Positions 52,636 through 60,277 of a stretch of 64,000 bases of DNA are shown in pieces. The stretch covers positions 124,001-188,000 of the forward strand of contig CAVXWW010000009.1 in the NCBI GenBank assembly GCA_963765545.1. The letters run 5' to 3'. Source of the stretch: JARRPM01 sp963765545. GTDB taxonomy: Bacteria > Pseudomonadota > Gammaproteobacteria > Pseudomonadales > Halieaceae. Position 1 is the first letter of the stretch. Each line of letters opens with the position of its first letter. A program made the translations under genes and the position numbers. Below the pieces are notes generated by a model that was not told the origin of the DNA, ran no database searches, and worked only from the letters and a program-made list of their open reading frames with translations.

Positions 52636-52917
52636 ATGGTTAAGGTTACAGAATTTGACCCAAGTGCGTACCTCGACGATGAAGAAACGATAGCGGAGTA
52701 CCTGACCGCGGCCTTGGAAGATGATGACCCCTCTGTCTTCCTGGCGGCCGTCGGGCATGTAGCGAAAGCTCGTGGCATGTCCGCTATTGCAAAGGAGTCT
52801 GGTTTGGGTCGTGAAAGCTTGTATAAAGCTTTTTCACCTGGCGCAAAACCAAGGTACGAGACGGTACAAAAAGTACTTCACACACTTGGCGTGAAGATCA
52901 ATGTATCTGCCGCCTAA
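52636..52917 (+). CDS. HTH antitoxin of the addiction module (HigA-like)
   Basis: 93 residues: acidic N-terminal part (FDPSAYLDDEETIAEYLTAALEDDDP) and an HTH (MSAIAKESGLGRESLYKAFSPGAKPRYETVQKVLHTLGV), as in addiction-module antidote proteins. It neutralises the toxin and represses the operon. Starts 5 bp after the toxin stop. The two inverted repeats after its stop (GCCATG...CATGGC, GACACA...TGTGTC) may act as 3' structure. Confidence 0.9.
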   Translation: MVKVTEFDPSAYLDDEETIAEYLTAALEDDDPSVFLAAVGHVAKARGMSAIAKESGLGRESLYKAFSPGAKPRYETVQKVLHTLGVKINVSAA

Positions 52918-53046
52918 CAATGCCATGAAATCGGCCATTGGAAAACATGGCTTGGGACACACAAACCGCACGCGCTCTATGTGTCGGCGTTAACGACCGC
53001 TTGAAGGTGAAAGCTGGAATGGTCCATCGAGAATAACTGGATAAAG

Positions 53047-53145
53047 AGCCCCAGAAAGGAACGACCGCTCCGAGTAAATTTTTACCGTTCGCCCCGGCAA
53101 GCTGAAAGGGCAGCTAACTGCTCCGAAGCGGTCGTAGAGGTAGCC
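53047..53145 (+). repeat. Degenerate ~100-bp repeat, copy B
   Basis: Partner of 51825-51925, same orientation, about 1.2 kb away, on the other side of the toxin-antitoxin pair. It shows the same landmarks with about 65-70% identity by eye. Confidence 0.7.
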
Positions 53146-53245
53146 CGCCATGCCGCCAGCGGCCGACGCGGTTGTGCCATGAAGGGTCATTCGGCATATA
53201 AGCTACCGACGTCGATGAGGAAAAACCGAGGGGCCGCAGTGTGCC

Positions 53246-54925
53246 GAGGCTGTGTGAAAACACCATCATCGGTATAATAGCGGCAAGCCCCTGAGCTGGT
53301 GATTGCTCATGAGCGGATTCATTCAAGGCGACAGTCGCACGCAAGCAACCCTCCTGCCAGAATGCCTCGATGACTACATCCATGAAGACAATCCTGTGCG
53401 GGTTGTTGATGTGTTTGTAGATCGTCTGGAACTGGGTAAGTTGGGGTTCAAAATTCTGCCCGCAGATACCGGTCGACCTGGCTACCATCCTGCCACGATG
53501 CTAAAGCTTTATATTTACGGCTATCTGAGCAGAATCCCGTCTTCAAGACGTTTGGAACGAGAAGCGATACGTAATGTCGAGTTGATGTGGCTACTGGGTC
53601 GCCTCGCGCCTGATTTCAAAACGATCGCCGACTTCCGCAAGGATAATGGCAAGGCTATAAAGAAAGTCTGCCGGGAATTTGTCGATCTTTGTCGATCTTT
53701 GTCGTCGCCTCGAACTATTCTCTGGCGAAGTCGTCGCGATCGACGGCAGCAAGTTCAAAGCCGTAAATCACTATGACAAGAATTTTTCATCCACCAAGGT
53801 GAAGCGCCGCCTGGAACAACTGGAATCCAGCATTAAACACTACTTCAAAGAACTTGAAAGCGCTGATCGTGCCGATTCGCAAGTGCCTGAGCAGAGAAAG
53901 CTTCATCTGAAGGAAAAGATCAAGGCCGTCGAGCAAGAGATGGTGCGTGTAAACCGCATCGGCGAGCAGCTCGCAGAGAGCTCAGAGACTCAGGTTTCCC
54001 TCACTGATCCCGATGCTCGATCAATGAGGACAAAGAGCAAGAGCTCCGGCATCGTTGGCTACAACGTGCAAACTGCTGTTGATGCAGAGAACCACCTGAT
54101 CTTAGCGCACGATGTCACGAACACAGGAAGCGACAGGAGGCAGTTGTCCAGGATGGCGCAGCAAGCCCGGGATGCTATGGGCAAGGAGACACTGACAGCC
54201 CTGGTAGATCGGGGATACTACACGGGAGAAGAAATACTCGCCTGCGAACAATCTGGCATTACGCCGTATGTGCCCAAGTCGCAGACATCCAGTAACCAGG
54301 CAAAGGGGTTATTTGGAAAGAGGGACTTCCACTACATCGCCGAGGATGATGAATATCAGTGCCCCGCGGGGGAACGGGCCATCCGGCGCATGAGAACAAC
54401 AGACAAGGGAATCGTTATCTACAAATACTGGAGCTCTGCCTGTGTTCGGTGCCCCATCAAATCGCAATGCACAACGGGCAAAGAACGTCGGATATCGCGC
54501 TGGGAACATGAAGATGTTCTCGATCGCATGCAGAACAGGCTTGATCAGACTCCTGGCATCATGGCGATTCGTAGAGCCACCGTGGAACACCCATACGGAA
54601 CACTCAAGGCATGGATGGGCGCGACACACTTCACCATGAAAACGCGCGAGCGAGTGGGCACGGAGATGAGTCTGCAGGTGCTGGCCTACAATATAAAACG
54701 CGTGCTCAAGATCATGGGCGTTCAGCCTCTGGTGGAAGGGATGAACGGGTAACCCCCGTTTTATCCTGTGCTCGCGCCAGTATAGCCGCCCACAGGGGCT
54801 CCAGGGCGATCAAAAGAGCATCTGGGCGACCCATTTAGGATTGTGAGAAATATTGTGGTAGAAACCACCCTGAGGGAGGTGGTGGAGATGAATCTGTGTC
54901 GGCAGTCGTGTTTTCACACAGCCTC
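53246..54925 (+). mobile_element. IS1182-family element, about 1.7 kb
   Basis: Perfect 18-bp terminal inverted repeats GAGGCTGTGTGAAAACAC (53246-53263; complement at 54908-54925), flanked by direct repeats TGCC (53242-53245 and 54926-54929), a probable 4-bp target duplication. The transposase inside is frameshifted, so this copy cannot move by itself. Confidence 0.9.
53303..54752 (+). pseudogene. IS1182-family transposase, frameshifted by a 10-bp duplication
   Basis: Two overlapping frames (53303-53776 and 53679-54752) are halves of one transposase: the first has the N-terminal DUF772-type region (LLPECLDDYIHEDNPVRVVD; HPATMLKLYIYGYLSRIPSSR), the second the DDE part (FSGEVVAIDGSKFKAV; TALVDRGYYTGEEI; ATVEHPYGTLKAWMG) with a Cys-rich loop CVRCPIKSQC. 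At 53687-53709 the 10-mer GTCGATCTTT is present twice in a row; removing one copy joins ...REFVDLCRR-LELFSGE... seamlessly. The duplication is therefore the inactivating mutation, and apparently recent, since both halves are otherwise intact. Confidence 0.9.
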
Positions 54926-54960
54926 TGCCACTTTGAGACATTTATGCTGGTCAGAAGACC

Positions 54961-56811
54961 CTATTCAAACGACATCCGCCTGTTGAGTGCCGCGACCGAT
55001 TCATCATCCAAGCCCATGCGCTGCAACAGCGCCTGGTAACGGGGATGCTCGCGGATGGATTCATAGTCACGGGAAAGGAGTTTGCTCCAGTACTGTACCC
55101 ACGAGCCACCCTCCTCAAGACGCTCCAGCAGATTAATGCCTTCCTCGACCTCGCCCAGACTGAGAGCCAGAGAAGCAGTACAAAATAGTCCAACAGGTGT
55201 AAGACCATCAATCGATTTCAGTAAATCTCGATAAATTGTTCGAGCATCTTCCTCATCGCCTCGCACTGCATAATTCCGTCCGACCAGCGCCTTGATATCT
55301 GGTTGTTCTTGCAGTGCCGGCGACATACTGCCTAGCAGCAACTCCAGAGCGATACTGTCGTCCGTGTCCGTATACGATGCTATAAGGTAGTCTATCGCTA
55401 TCGCATGCTCTGGATCTAATTGGAGTGCCTCGCGGGCCTTGCGGATCGAGCCTTCCTTATCGCCGTCATAATAGAAAAGGCCGGCCAAATTGGCCTTAAG
55501 TCCAGCGTGTAGCGGATCAAGTTTCTCAGCTTTAGAGTAGAGCTCAATTGCCTGGCGCCCTCTGTCAATAAACTGAAGGTAGTTTACCGCGTAACGATTC
55601 ATGACGTAGCTATTTTCATTGGACACCATAGCTCTTTTATAAAGTCGCCCGGCGGCCTCCCAGTCATGATCCAATGATAGCGTTAATTGCGCCCTGGTTG
55701 ACAAGGCTTCACTTTGCTCCGGGTCCAGCGCAAGCGCACGCTCGGAGGCGGCTATGGCTGGTGGCCCCACCTCTTCAAACGGTCGAAAGAGCATCATGGC
55801 GCTGCGGGCATATGAGAGGTAACCCCAGGCTGTTGCATAGTCCGGGTCCACCTCTACCGCCTTTTCAAAATAACTTATGCTACGTAGAGTGCCCTCTGGG
55901 TTACCCCAATCGAGCAGTGCTCGTCCACGCATGAACCAGTTATAGGCTTCGGGAATTCTGGTTTGCTCAGCGACCAGTGGCACGGATGGTTCGACGCCCA
56001 GTTCGATACGCAATGCCTCGACAATCGATTTGGCCAACTCATCCTGCAGCTGGAAAATATCGGTAATCTGGCGCTCGTAGGAGCCCGACCAGATGTGGAA
56101 GCCCGTGTCGGCGTCCACCAACTGGGCAGTAATCCGCACCCGGTCACTGGATCTTCGGACGCTCCCCTCCAGCACGGCCTGCACTCCCAGGATGTCGGCA
56201 ATCTCGGCAACGGTCTTGTCGGTATCCTTAAAGGCAAATGAGGAGGTACGGGCCATAACCGAAATCTGCTTCACCCGGGACAGCGCAATCAACAACTCTT
56301 CTGCAATGCCTTCGGCAAACCAGGCCTGATCTCCCGTCTCGCTCATGTCGGCAAATGGAAGTACCGCGATGGCGCGGAAGTGTTCAGGATTTGGGACTGC
56401 TGTTTGACCTGCCCCAGGCTTCGCCCGAGTAGCAAATTCAGGTTCTGCCAACCTTTTTTGCAATGAAAGCCTGTCAACATAGAGGTAGCCGACTGTTGCT
56501 ACCAGCATGCAAATAAGCATAAATTCGGCAATACTGACGAAGGAGAAGCGGTGGCGCACTTCCGAGGAAATCGGTTGGCTACGCACTATTCCTTGCGTAT
56601 TGACATCGAATATCCAAGCGAATACGAGAGCCAGGGGAAAACCGAGGAGAACAACGGCCAGAACCGCATTTATCGTCCAGTCGGGAAGGCCAAGTCGAGG
56701 CAAGACCACGTCGGCCGCCTCTAGCATCACCCAGCCTACCGTCGCATATACCAGTGCAGCGCGATAGACATTGCGGCGCTTCAGTTCCGACAAGAACCTC
56801 GGTAAAACCAT
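54961..56811 (-). CDS. Membrane protein with TolB-like (FlgO-type) domain and TPR repeats
   Basis: Start at ATG 56811 (616 residues); 31 upstream codons lack homology. N-terminal RFLSELKRRNVYRAALVYATVGWVMLEAADVVLPRLGLP with two transmembrane helices (~15-30, ~42-63) and a third (~85-105) is the usual head of this family. Next, a TolB N-terminal-like domain (RAIAVLPFADMSETGDQAWFAEGIAEELLIALSRV ... VQAVLEGSVRRSSDRVRITAQLVDADTGFHIWSGSYER), then about eight TPR-like repeats to the end. Related proteins carry an adenylate cyclase or winged-helix domain at the N-terminus; neither is present. Function unknown, possibly a stress sensor or scaffold. Confidence 0.8.
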   Translation of the reverse strand: MVLPRFLSELKRRNVYRAALVYATVGWVMLEAADVVLPRLGLPDWTINAVLAVVLLGFPLALVFAWIFDVNTQGIVRSQPISSEVRHRFSFVSIAEFMLICMLVATVGYLYVDRLSLQKRLAEPEFATRAKPGAGQTAVPNPEHFRAIAVLPFADMSETGDQAWFAEGIAEELLIALSRVKQISVMARTSSFAFKDTDKTVAEIADILGVQAVLEGSVRRSSDRVRITAQLVDADTGFHIWSGSYERQITDIFQLQDELAKSIVEALRIELGVEPSVPLVAEQTRIPEAYNWFMRGRALLDWGNPEGTLRSISYFEKAVEVDPDYATAWGYLSYARSAMMLFRPFEEVGPPAIAASERALALDPEQSEALSTRAQLTLSLDHDWEAAGRLYKRAMVSNENSYVMNRYAVNYLQFIDRGRQAIELYSKAEKLDPLHAGLKANLAGLFYYDGDKEGSIRKAREALQLDPEHAIAIDYLIASYTDTDDSIALELLLGSMSPALQEQPDIKALVGRNYAVRGDEEDARTIYRDLLKSIDGLTPVGLFCTASLALSLGEVEEGINLLERLEEGGSWVQYWSKLLSRDYESIREHPRYQALLQRMGLDDESVAALNRRMSFE

Positions 56812-57156
56812 CTTGTTATTCTCGTAATCCCCCGAACTAAATACTATATCACTGGAATTTGCTGAGTCGAACTGTCGATGGTGACGCAAAATAACCAACC
56901 TCACCGGTCAGTCACTCGCCTTTTGAGTGAAATATTGGAGTCATTGTGCTGATTGAAATGGGTGCGGATGTGAGGATCGCGAATGACCGTTCAGAGTAAG
57001 CAGCGGCCTGTCGCTCCTGAGGGTATCTGAGGCACCTGATGACTGCAATGCGTCGTTAGCTGCCGTCAGCGCCATTTCCTGATCTTGTCTCCTCCTCACC
57101 CGAAAGGAATCATCCGGCTCGCCTTGGACACACGTTCACCGTGCCTGAAAGGTGCC
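56812..57156. other. Intergenic stretch upstream of the TPR gene
   Basis: No gene seen. The A/T-rich part next to 56812 (AATACTATATCAC region, 56838-56855) may hold the promoter of the TPR protein gene. The rest has no recognisable structure. Confidence 0.4.
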
Positions 57157-57325
57157 GATACTGTTGAAAAACTCTGGTCGGTTCCAGCAGGGGTTCGGTA
57201 CGGTCTAAATTTCGTGCGGAGAGTTGCCTGAAACCAGTTTTCAGGTGGCAAATACCCAAAGCATCGAACTCTCGTGCGCATCGTTTGTTTTGGATTTTCG
57301 ACCTGCGGAGTTTTTCAACAGTATC
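57157..57325. mobile_element. 169-bp candidate MITE with IS1182-like ends
   Basis: Perfect 18-bp terminal inverted repeats GATACTGTTGAAAAACTC (57157-57174; complement 57308-57325). Flanking direct repeats TGCC (57153-57156; 57326-57329) equal those around the IS1182 element in this window, and the ends share GA--CTGT-TGAAAA with that element. There is no coding capacity. This is the profile of a non-autonomous miniature element. Confidence 0.75.
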
Positions 57326-57389
57326 TGCCAGCTGAGGACATGGGCAACCCAACAATCTGAGGTCAATAGACGACCGCTTGAGATCACAG

Positions 57390-57505
57390 CACAAAGCGAC
57401 CCCCTGATTAGCTGAAATTGAGTGCGGTTCTATGACCGCTATGGAGCAAAGAGGACGTCCAGACTTGACCAAATCGTACACTGACTGTCAGATCAGATAT
57501 GAGTT
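57390..57505 (-). repeat. 116-bp boundary repeat, right copy (inverted)
   Basis: Reverse complement of 46169-46284 with three differences. It ends 23 bp before the stop codon of the convergent RCK-protein gene, mirroring the left copy, which begins 8 bp after the stop of the 76-residue gene. Confidence 0.9.
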
Positions 57506-57528
57506 TTTACAAATAGCCCCTGTATCGC

Positions 57529-58773
57529 CTACCGATACCAAGCGTGGGGAATGGACACCTCCACCAGCTCCGCCGTGTTCACACTGACTACATTGTGTTC
57601 CTCGCATACCCCCTTCGCGAAATAGGATGGCGCCAGGGTTCGCGATATGATCAATGCGTTATGAAATTTGCTGCGCAACCAGATCGCGCAGCGCAGGTTG
57701 GTCTGGTCGTCGCCGGTGGTAATCACAAATACCGGCTCCTCGTCCCCGGTAACAACATCACTTAACAGCCTTTGCCAGACTTCCGGGTCGTCGATGTCCC
57801 CTTCGTAGGTGTGACGCGTGTATTCACGCTCGGTCAATACCTGCTCATCGGCGATCAGTGCCTGCTGTTCCGCGTCCAGGTCAATGATCGCGACCCGGCT
57901 GAAGGCTCCTGCTGCGTGTCGCTCCAGTTGCTCCAGTATGCTCTGGCCGAAGCGGCCGAAACCCGCCAGCACCACGGTGTCCCGGTGTTCGGTGTCGTTG
58001 AACCTCTGCATCAGTTGCTTCCTGGCCAGTTGGGTCGCGGCCAATTCGTACTGATTGAAAGTGGTGCACTGTTGTACAACCCTTGTGTCCTGCAACACAC
58101 GCAGAAAGCGCAGGTTGGAGATGTGATAGACAATTTTTGAACCGAGCTCCGGGTCCTGTTCGAGCAGGATACTTGCGACCTCGAAATTAATCTCGTCGTT
58201 TTCACTCAGCAGCAGAAATTTGTGCGCTTTGTGCAGGGGATAGCGCCGCAGGCGATGCATCTGGTCGCCGGAGACCACGAAGACCCGGATGCCTTTATAG
58301 GAGCGCAGCTCGTCGAGCCGGGGGTGCCTGGCTTCATCGACGATAACGACTACCCGCCGTGAGTTGCCGCCCGCTTTGATTCTGTTAAGAAATCCAAGAG
58401 TGAGTTCGCTGCCACCCAATATTACAGTCTTATTCTTGATACTTCTCACGTGCCATACTGGCGGGCGCAATGCGTTGAGTATGGTTTCAAAGACCGCTGA
58501 AGCTGTCCATACAGGGGCGCCAAAATAGGCTATCCACAGCAGTACTCGTCCATACAGCGGGCCGCCGGTTGGGGTGCCCAGATCCAGCCCGCCCAGAACA
58601 AACAGGCCCAGGGCATAATAGGCTTTGGTGAGCAGGTTTGTTTCTGACACACCCGGTCGCTCGGAAACCCCGACGCCCACTACAAGAGCGATGAAGCCGA
58701 AGGCGAATATGAAAATTGCGGTCCAGGATTTCCAGGACAGTTCGGGGTCAAATCGAAAAACAAGTTTTGGCAT
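57529..58773 (-). CDS. Two-TM protein with tandem TrkA/RCK-type NAD-binding domains
   Basis: 414 residues. Two N-terminal transmembrane helices (~17-37 and ~74-98) enclose a short pore-like loop (KAYYALGLFVLGGLDLGTPTGG), then two Rossmann-type domains: KNKTVILGGSELTLGFLNRI (~113) and RDTVVLAGFGRFGQSILEQL (~265), the second with the GxGxxG of TrkA-N. This is the layout of a bacterial potassium channel or transport regulator, but the canonical filter TxGYG is absent; GGLDLGTP stands in its place. It may therefore conduct another ion or be a non-conducting sensor. Confidence 0.8.
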   Translation of the reverse strand: MPKLVFRFDPELSWKSWTAIFIFAFGFIALVVGVGVSERPGVSETNLLTKAYYALGLFVLGGLDLGTPTGGPLYGRVLLWIAYFGAPVWTASAVFETILNALRPPVWHVRSIKNKTVILGGSELTLGFLNRIKAGGNSRRVVVIVDEARHPRLDELRSYKGIRVFVVSGDQMHRLRRYPLHKAHKFLLLSENDEINFEVASILLEQDPELGSKIVYHISNLRFLRVLQDTRVVQQCTTFNQYELAATQLARKQLMQRFNDTEHRDTVVLAGFGRFGQSILEQLERHAAGAFSRVAIIDLDAEQQALIADEQVLTEREYTRHTYEGDIDDPEVWQRLLSDVVTGDEEPVFVITTGDDQTNLRCAIWLRSKFHNALIISRTLAPSYFAKGVCEEHNVVSVNTAELVEVSIPHAWYR

Positions 58774-58851
58774 TGCGGTTCTCCCACCCTGGAAGGTTCC
58801 ATCATGCGAGACTTGGAGCGCGCCTGTCCATTGGTAATGAGTCAGGTACCG

Positions 58852-60252
58852 CTAGAAAAGTGCCAGCTCTGCGCCGGGAAACGAGGACAGGCCGGGCAGG
58901 GCCTGCGCTATCTCCGCCGGGCTCAGCCCGTACCAGGCGCCAAGCGGTGCAGCCAGTTGTTCGACAGAAACAGAGGGAATCAGCCGGCCATTGCCCGAGT
59001 CCTGGCTGTGCCCCAGCTCTGACACCGGAATATCGCCGTAGATATCGCGGCCCTGTACCGCGCCGCCGACCACGAAATGGTGTGATCCCCAGCCGTGGTC
59101 GGTACCATCGCCATTCACGGTCAGGGTGCGGCCGAAATCCGCAGCGGTAAATGTAGTGACGGCCGACTCGATGCCCATCTCCCGGGTCGCTGCATACAAA
59201 GCGGCGATGGAATCGCTGATGTCACGCTGCAGGCCTGGCAGTTCGCTGGCTTGTGCGGAATGTGTATCGAAACCGCCCAGGCCCACGAAAAATATTTGCC
59301 TGGAAGCGCCCAGCACGTCTCTCACTGAAATGGTCCTGGCGACGGCGCGCAGTTGTGCTCCCAGGGAGCTGCCCGGAAAATTGGTGGTGAACTCGGGCGC
59401 ACTTTGCAGGGCATCGCCGAGCAGGTCATTGGCTGCATAGGACACCTGGCTCAGGTTGATGAAATCGCGTTCCAGCAAATTGCTTCGATCGGCGCCTGCC
59501 GAGGTAAAGTGCGCCCTCAATACCGGCTCCAGTGATGCCGGTACGCCATTGCCAACCCTGTCCAGGAGAAAGATGGAGGGAACACCGTCAACGCCAATCT
59601 GGTAGGGGCCCACCTGCTCTCCAGACAGGAAAACAGTATTCCCCGCCACCGATATCTGGGAGAAAATATTCTCCATATTTGCGCTCGCCCGGGCGGCAGA
59701 GTCTCCAAAGCGTCCTCCCCAGCCCAGTTGGGATCCCTCCGGCGCGAACGACATCCAGGTCGACTGTTGGTCATTGTGCGAGAACAGGCGCCTGGGAACC
59801 GTAGCACTGCCTTGGAGAAATGCAGCCCGGTCGGTAGGCTGTATGAGTGGACCAACGTTGCCCACTATGGCTGCATTACCCTCCTGAAACAGCGTGTGCA
59901 GGGCCGACATCTGAGGGGGTAGCGCGAACTGTCGTCCGCCGAAATCGGCAGTGGCGGGAGTAAGGGGCAGTAGCGCTGAGCGCTGTCGACTAGAGCCGCC
60001 CGGCTGACTGGCATAGGCTGCAAGAAGTGATGACCTTATCCTGGCGTAGCTGTTGTATGACGAGAGGTCATAGGGCAGCACGGTATCGTGGCAGTCCATG
60101 CCGCCGAACAGGAAAACGCAGACCAGTGCCTTGTAGCCAGCTGTGTCCATAGCTTGCGCATTCATGCTCGCCAGCGTGCTTACCAGTGAGCCACCAGTCA
60201 TCGCCAGCGGTGCTGCGGCGGTGAGTTTTAGCAAGTTTCTTCGAGTCTGCAT
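58852..60252 (-). CDS. DUF1501 protein with Tat signal
   Basis: 466 residues. The N-terminus has a twin-arginine motif (TRRNLLKLTAAAPLAM). Body motifs match DUF1501: LVCVFLFGGMDCHDTVLPYD, MSALHTLFQEGNAAIVGNVG, QSTWMSFAPEGS, FVGLGGFDTHSAQ, VTTFTAADFGRTL, GDGTDHGWGSHHFVVGG. The fold is alkaline-phosphatase/sulfatase-like. It is partnered with DUF1800 26 bp upstream, as usual; the pair is exported and its function unproven. Confidence 0.9.
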   Translation of the reverse strand: MQTRRNLLKLTAAAPLAMTGGSLVSTLASMNAQAMDTAGYKALVCVFLFGGMDCHDTVLPYDLSSYNSYARIRSSLLAAYASQPGGSSRQRSALLPLTPATADFGGRQFALPPQMSALHTLFQEGNAAIVGNVGPLIQPTDRAAFLQGSATVPRRLFSHNDQQSTWMSFAPEGSQLGWGGRFGDSAARASANMENIFSQISVAGNTVFLSGEQVGPYQIGVDGVPSIFLLDRVGNGVPASLEPVLRAHFTSAGADRSNLLERDFINLSQVSYAANDLLGDALQSAPEFTTNFPGSSLGAQLRAVARTISVRDVLGASRQIFFVGLGGFDTHSAQASELPGLQRDISDSIAALYAATREMGIESAVTTFTAADFGRTLTVNGDGTDHGWGSHHFVVGGAVQGRDIYGDIPVSELGHSQDSGNGRLIPSVSVEQLAAPLGAWYGLSPAEIAQALPGLSSFPGAELALF

Positions 60253-60277
60253 ACAGGGTTTCCAGGAACTATCCGTG

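Noticed and set aside
52912..52995. attC-like site after the antitoxin (GCCTAAC ... GTTAACG, 84 bp)
   Set aside because: The left core fits RYYYAAC but the right one breaks the GTTRRRY rule at two positions, the inner arms pair poorly, and no integron integrase is present.
57096..57481. A 123-codon minus-strand frame across the MITE and the boundary repeat
   Set aside because: It reads through the terminal repeat of the MITE candidate and the 116-bp repeat, has no ribosome-binding site, and resembles spurious translations of repeat DNA.
46169..57505. The island as one composite transposon
   Set aside because: The 116-bp repeats carry no transposase and are not IS ends; the two IS elements inside belong to different families, so they cannot jointly mobilise the segment.
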